This document shows positions 61,719 to 64,000 of a stretch of DNA of 64,000 nt, piece by piece. The notes beneath the pieces are model-generated. The model was given only the letters and a program-made list of their open reading frames with translations. It did not search any database and was not told the origin of the DNA. The stretch lies in the NCBI RefSeq assembly GCF_901538355.1, contig NZ_LR593887.1, forward strand, positions 6,052,920 to 6,116,919, read 5' to 3'. The stretch's first letter is position 1. Each line of letters opens with the position of its first letter. Made by a program: the position numbers and the translations under genes. Source of the DNA: Tuwongella immobilis. GTDB taxonomy: Bacteria; Planctomycetota; Planctomycetia; Gemmatales; Gemmataceae.

Positions 61719-62858
61719 TCATTCGTCCTCCTGCGTCGTTTCCGGACGATTTATTGTCGCCAACTCCTCATACCAAGGAAGACCACCGCGTCGATTCCTG
61801 GCTATTCGAGTTAAATCATCAATCACTAAGTGACGCCCAGCAACCGTATCGAGGCTCCCCTCTTTCCAATCATGAATCCAGAAAGCACGTTCTTGATTTG
61901 CGAGTAAGCTTTTCGTTTTTTTTTCAATCTGAGTCGGATCGCTCAGATCCACTTCGCCCCATTCGTAAGCTTTGGCCAGAGAGTCCGTGAGGTATTGTGT
62001 GAGGCAAACAACGCCTACTTTAGTAAGTAGGTTTGCTGCTGTATTTGCCCACACATCTGCCCATTTGCTCTTGATCGTTGTCCAGATAGCATAGAAGAAT
62101 TCAAGCAGAGCGTCGTTATCGTCGATGAGTGGTTGCAACTGTTGATCCTGTATGTATCGCAACGCCACGTCAATAGCTGCCGGAACCACAGGCCGCTCAT
62201 TAGCATCCGGCGTTGGCCAGCGGATCAAGGCTTTGAACGGACTTCCATCCTCCTCATCGATCTGCCCGACTAGCGCGAAGTTCTTCTTGAGCGACAAACG
62301 GGCGGAGCGTAATCGACGCTCCAACCCCTCTTGACTGTAGTTCAGTGCTAGTTTGTGGATATGATCTTGAGGCACACGAGCCGACTTATTATTGATCACG
62401 AGGAACTGGAAGGCTGTTTCAAGATCGGTTGGGTTAATCAGAGCGACAACGGAGAGTATCGTGGAGGGATCGAACGCTTTAGCGCCTTCCAGACGGTGTT
62501 GACCGTCAATGACCAAGCCTGGCTTGTTGACTTCTTGGACCCCATCAGGTACTTCAAACGACAATTTTTGCGCAGACGGTTGATTGCCAACCTGCGGTAG
62601 TGAGCCTTCAGGAAGTTTGATGGTCAGTGTAATTGCCGTTGGGATCGTGTTGTTTGGGTCTTGACTGAAAAAGCGTTTAACCCCTCGCACTCGCGACGGG
62701 TTCGCAATCCGTTGAAACCCTTTTCCTTGATCTGTGATCCGGTCCACGGCTGACCACTCCAGAATCTCGCTTGCTGGAGCAAAGAAAATACAGAATGGCG
62801 TAACCTGCTCACCATTACGCTGACGAGCAGTTACACATGGATAGCTGTAATTTAGCAT
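61719..62858 (-). CDS. DGQHR-domain protein paired with HNH nuclease
   Basis: 379 aa. DGQHR is at residues 118-122 (LVIDGQHRLEGAKAFDPSTI). N-terminal EWSAVDRITDQGKGFQRIAN and NKSARVPQDHIHKLALNYSQ fit DndB/DpdB-like proteins. It starts with ATG overlapping the HNH gene stop (ATGA at 62858), so the two are coupled. It differs from both DpdB copies. DGQHR proteins are known in phosphorothioation (DndB, a regulator) and 7-deazaguanine systems, so this one may sense or gate the restriction enzyme of this locus. That is inference. Confidence 0.75.
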   Translation of the reverse strand: MLNYSYPCVTARQRNGEQVTPFCIFFAPASEILEWSAVDRITDQGKGFQRIANPSRVRGVKRFFSQDPNNTIPTAITLTIKLPEGSLPQVGNQPSAQKLSFEVPDGVQEVNKPGLVIDGQHRLEGAKAFDPSTILSVVALINPTDLETAFQFLVINNKSARVPQDHIHKLALNYSQEGLERRLRSARLSLKKNFALVGQIDEEDGSPFKALIRWPTPDANERPVVPAAIDVALRYIQDQQLQPLIDDNDALLEFFYAIWTTIKSKWADVWANTAANLLTKVGVVCLTQYLTDSLAKAYEWGEVDLSDPTQIEKKTKSLLANQERAFWIHDWKEGSLDTVAGRHLVIDDLTRIARNRRGGLPWYEELATINRPETTQEDE

Positions 62859-63694
62859 CAGTTACTCTCCGTATGACCGAGCAGGTTGAAGAAGTCGGCC
62901 ACATCGGCCGTCCGTTGAACTCTCGGAACAGCGACTCTATTCTGGAGTCGCAGGTGAGCCGCTTTTAAACTGAGCGATTCCTTACTCGCCATCCTGTGCG
63001 CTGCGTAGGAGAGCATCGCGAACCTTCGCAAGCCTGGGATCTTTTCAAGCGCGTTGCCACTCGGGTTAAATCCGAGCACAAGAGACTGAATATCGACCAT
63101 TGCCCAGTTCGCGAAATTGGCCTTGCGCTGATTGCAGTCATGACAAGACAATGCCAAGTTTTCAATCTCCGTGTTTCCACCAAACGCTCGCGGCCACACA
63201 TGCTCGTACTCCACAGCACGCTTCCGGTGCTCGTCGGAAGGTTCGGTATCCAGTCGCATCTCAAGCATTTGGTTACAGAGGTAGCAGCGAGGATTTCTTC
63301 CGACCTCTCCCCGCAATATCTTCTTGTCGGCATCCGAGACGTTGCCATAAGTCGCGAGAACTGCACGTTCGACCAGATTGGTCAGTTTACTCTTCGCAGT
63401 TTTTTCGAGCGAGGCCAACATGGTCTCGGTGGTTATGTCGTACAGTTGCTGCTTAAACTGCAATCCTCCCACAGTCGCTAATCCACCTAGATTCTCAGCA
63501 ATCGACTTCCCTGCTGTAACGAGCCTGCCAGTGAGTTGAGTGGCAACCACCTCTTCGACAAACTCGACCCACTGCTCTCCACGGCCAGTAGAGGAGAGCG
63601 CCACCGTAAGGTTTGGCCAAATCCCTTCATCGAGGATGTTTCGTTTGAGGTAGGTGCATAGTACTTCACCAGCAGTCATGTCTTTCTTGGGCAC
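62858..63694 (-). CDS. HNH endonuclease-domain protein
   Basis: 278 aa from GTG 63694 with GGGAG 8 bases upstream. Residues ~135-195 form the HNH zinc finger: C137-x2-C140, EH at 164-165 in VEYEHVWPRA, N179 in IENLAL, C184-x2-C187 followed by N188. The N-terminal ~130 residues are helical without a known motif. It is a metal-dependent DNA nuclease by motif, and is coupled to the DGQHR gene. It may cleave DNA lacking or bearing the modified base; direction cannot be told from sequence. Confidence 0.82.
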   Translation of the reverse strand: MPKKDMTAGEVLCTYLKRNILDEGIWPNLTVALSSTGRGEQWVEFVEEVVATQLTGRLVTAGKSIAENLGGLATVGGLQFKQQLYDITTETMLASLEKTAKSKLTNLVERAVLATYGNVSDADKKILRGEVGRNPRCYLCNQMLEMRLDTEPSDEHRKRAVEYEHVWPRAFGGNTEIENLALSCHDCNQRKANFANWAMVDIQSLVLGFNPSGNALEKIPGLRRFAMLSYAAHRMASKESLSLKAAHLRLQNRVAVPRVQRTADVADFFNLLGHTESN

Positions 63695-63716
63695 TTACGA
63701 TCTCCCTAGCAGAAGT

Positions 63717-64000
63717 TCAGTCGCCACGCTCAAGCGACCACCGCTCAACTGCAAGCACAATGCTCGCCGCCCCGGTGCCCCGTACATACGCGATTTTCTT
63801 TCGGTCTACCTTATCGAAAGCTCGGAACACCGCGTGGGTCGTTGCTGACCAGACATAGGCAATCACGTCGGCAGTCGCGGCTAAATCGGTTTCCGGACCG
63901 CTTGTGGTGTCCGAAACTAGAACGACGGTAGCTCCCGTGCGATCCTTCAATTGATCGGCAGCTCGCTTGGCCTGTTCCTCACGCATTGAGACGATGGCGA
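63717..64000 (-). CDS. C-terminal part of an unidentified gene (cut by window end)
   Basis: 94 codons visible (AIVSMREEQAKRAADQLKDR, then ADVIAYVWSATTHAVFRAFD, then YVRGTGAASIVLAVERW), ending 22 bp before the HNH gene in the same direction, so first or upstream in that operon. The alternating hydrophobic and glycine pattern suggests an alpha-beta nucleotide-binding domain. I do not recognise the family. It may be part of the same defence module. Confidence 0.6.
   Translation of the reverse strand, partial: AIVSMREEQAKRAADQLKDRTGATVVLVSDTTSGPETDLAATADVIAYVWSATTHAVFRAFDKVDRKKIAYVRGTGAASIVLAVERWSLERGD

Overview
The window is from a planctomycete, most likely of the Gemmata/Tuwongella type (class inferred from gene content; I could not compare it with a genome). 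The evidence is a set of planctomycete-typical families: a DUF1592/DUF1588/DUF1585 cytochrome-like protein paired with a DUF1552 Tat protein, a DUF1080 protein, a TIGR03067-like secreted protein, a Tat-exported Gfo/Idh/MocA protein, and a giant FG-GAP/Calx-beta/SdrD-like surface protein with an N-terminal LEER motif. Coding density is moderate, GC is high by eye, and GTG/TTG starts are common.

Left part (about 0.9-23.1 kb) looks chromosomal. It has a zinc-ribbon coiled-coil protein, rpoD and dnaG on the minus strand (macromolecular-synthesis arrangement). On the plus strand are a thioredoxin-fold secreted protein without its CxxC, rarA, and a long TPR protein. A cluster of polymorphic-toxin cassettes is embedded at 11.9-15.5 kb: three toxin-tail/immunity pairs, with a roughly 268-bp repeated leader (two full copies, one partial). 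After it come the Gfo/Idh, DUF1080, TIGR03067, DUF1592 and DUF1552 genes.

At 23.36 kb a tRNA 3' half without a 5' half, a wrecked hsdM and a small excisionase-like HTH protein suggest the edge or scar of an integrated element. To the right the DNA is accessory: a TPR-repeat protein, an RTX-type Ca-binding protein, ssb, a GT2-GT4 fusion, and a 2551-aa polymorphic toxin (Hint protease plus PD-(D/E)xK-like nuclease tail) with its immunity gene and an orphan Hint remnant. A second Hint remnant sits at the left window edge.

From 41.7 to 54.2 kb lies a plasmid- or ICE-derived module: an 1805-aa methylase-helicase, small conserved genes, a DNA methyltransferase, a ParA plus ribbon-helix-helix pair, a MobF relaxase-helicase, and a candidate oriT with short direct repeats. 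An intact IS3-family element (54.9-56.15 kb) follows, with truncated genes on both sides.

The most interesting segment is 56.15-64 kb. A relic of queE is followed by a compact operon dpdC-dpdB-dpdA-dpdB2 for inserting 7-deazaguanine (preQ0-derived) bases into DNA, closed by a terminator. A deleted IS3 copy separates it from a convergent operon of an unidentified gene (cut by the window end), an HNH nuclease and a third DGQHR-domain protein, plausibly the restriction side. Two DpdB-like paralogues flanking DpdA plus a DGQHR-HNH pair is an unusual layout and the best candidate here for a new variant of a DNA modification/defence system.
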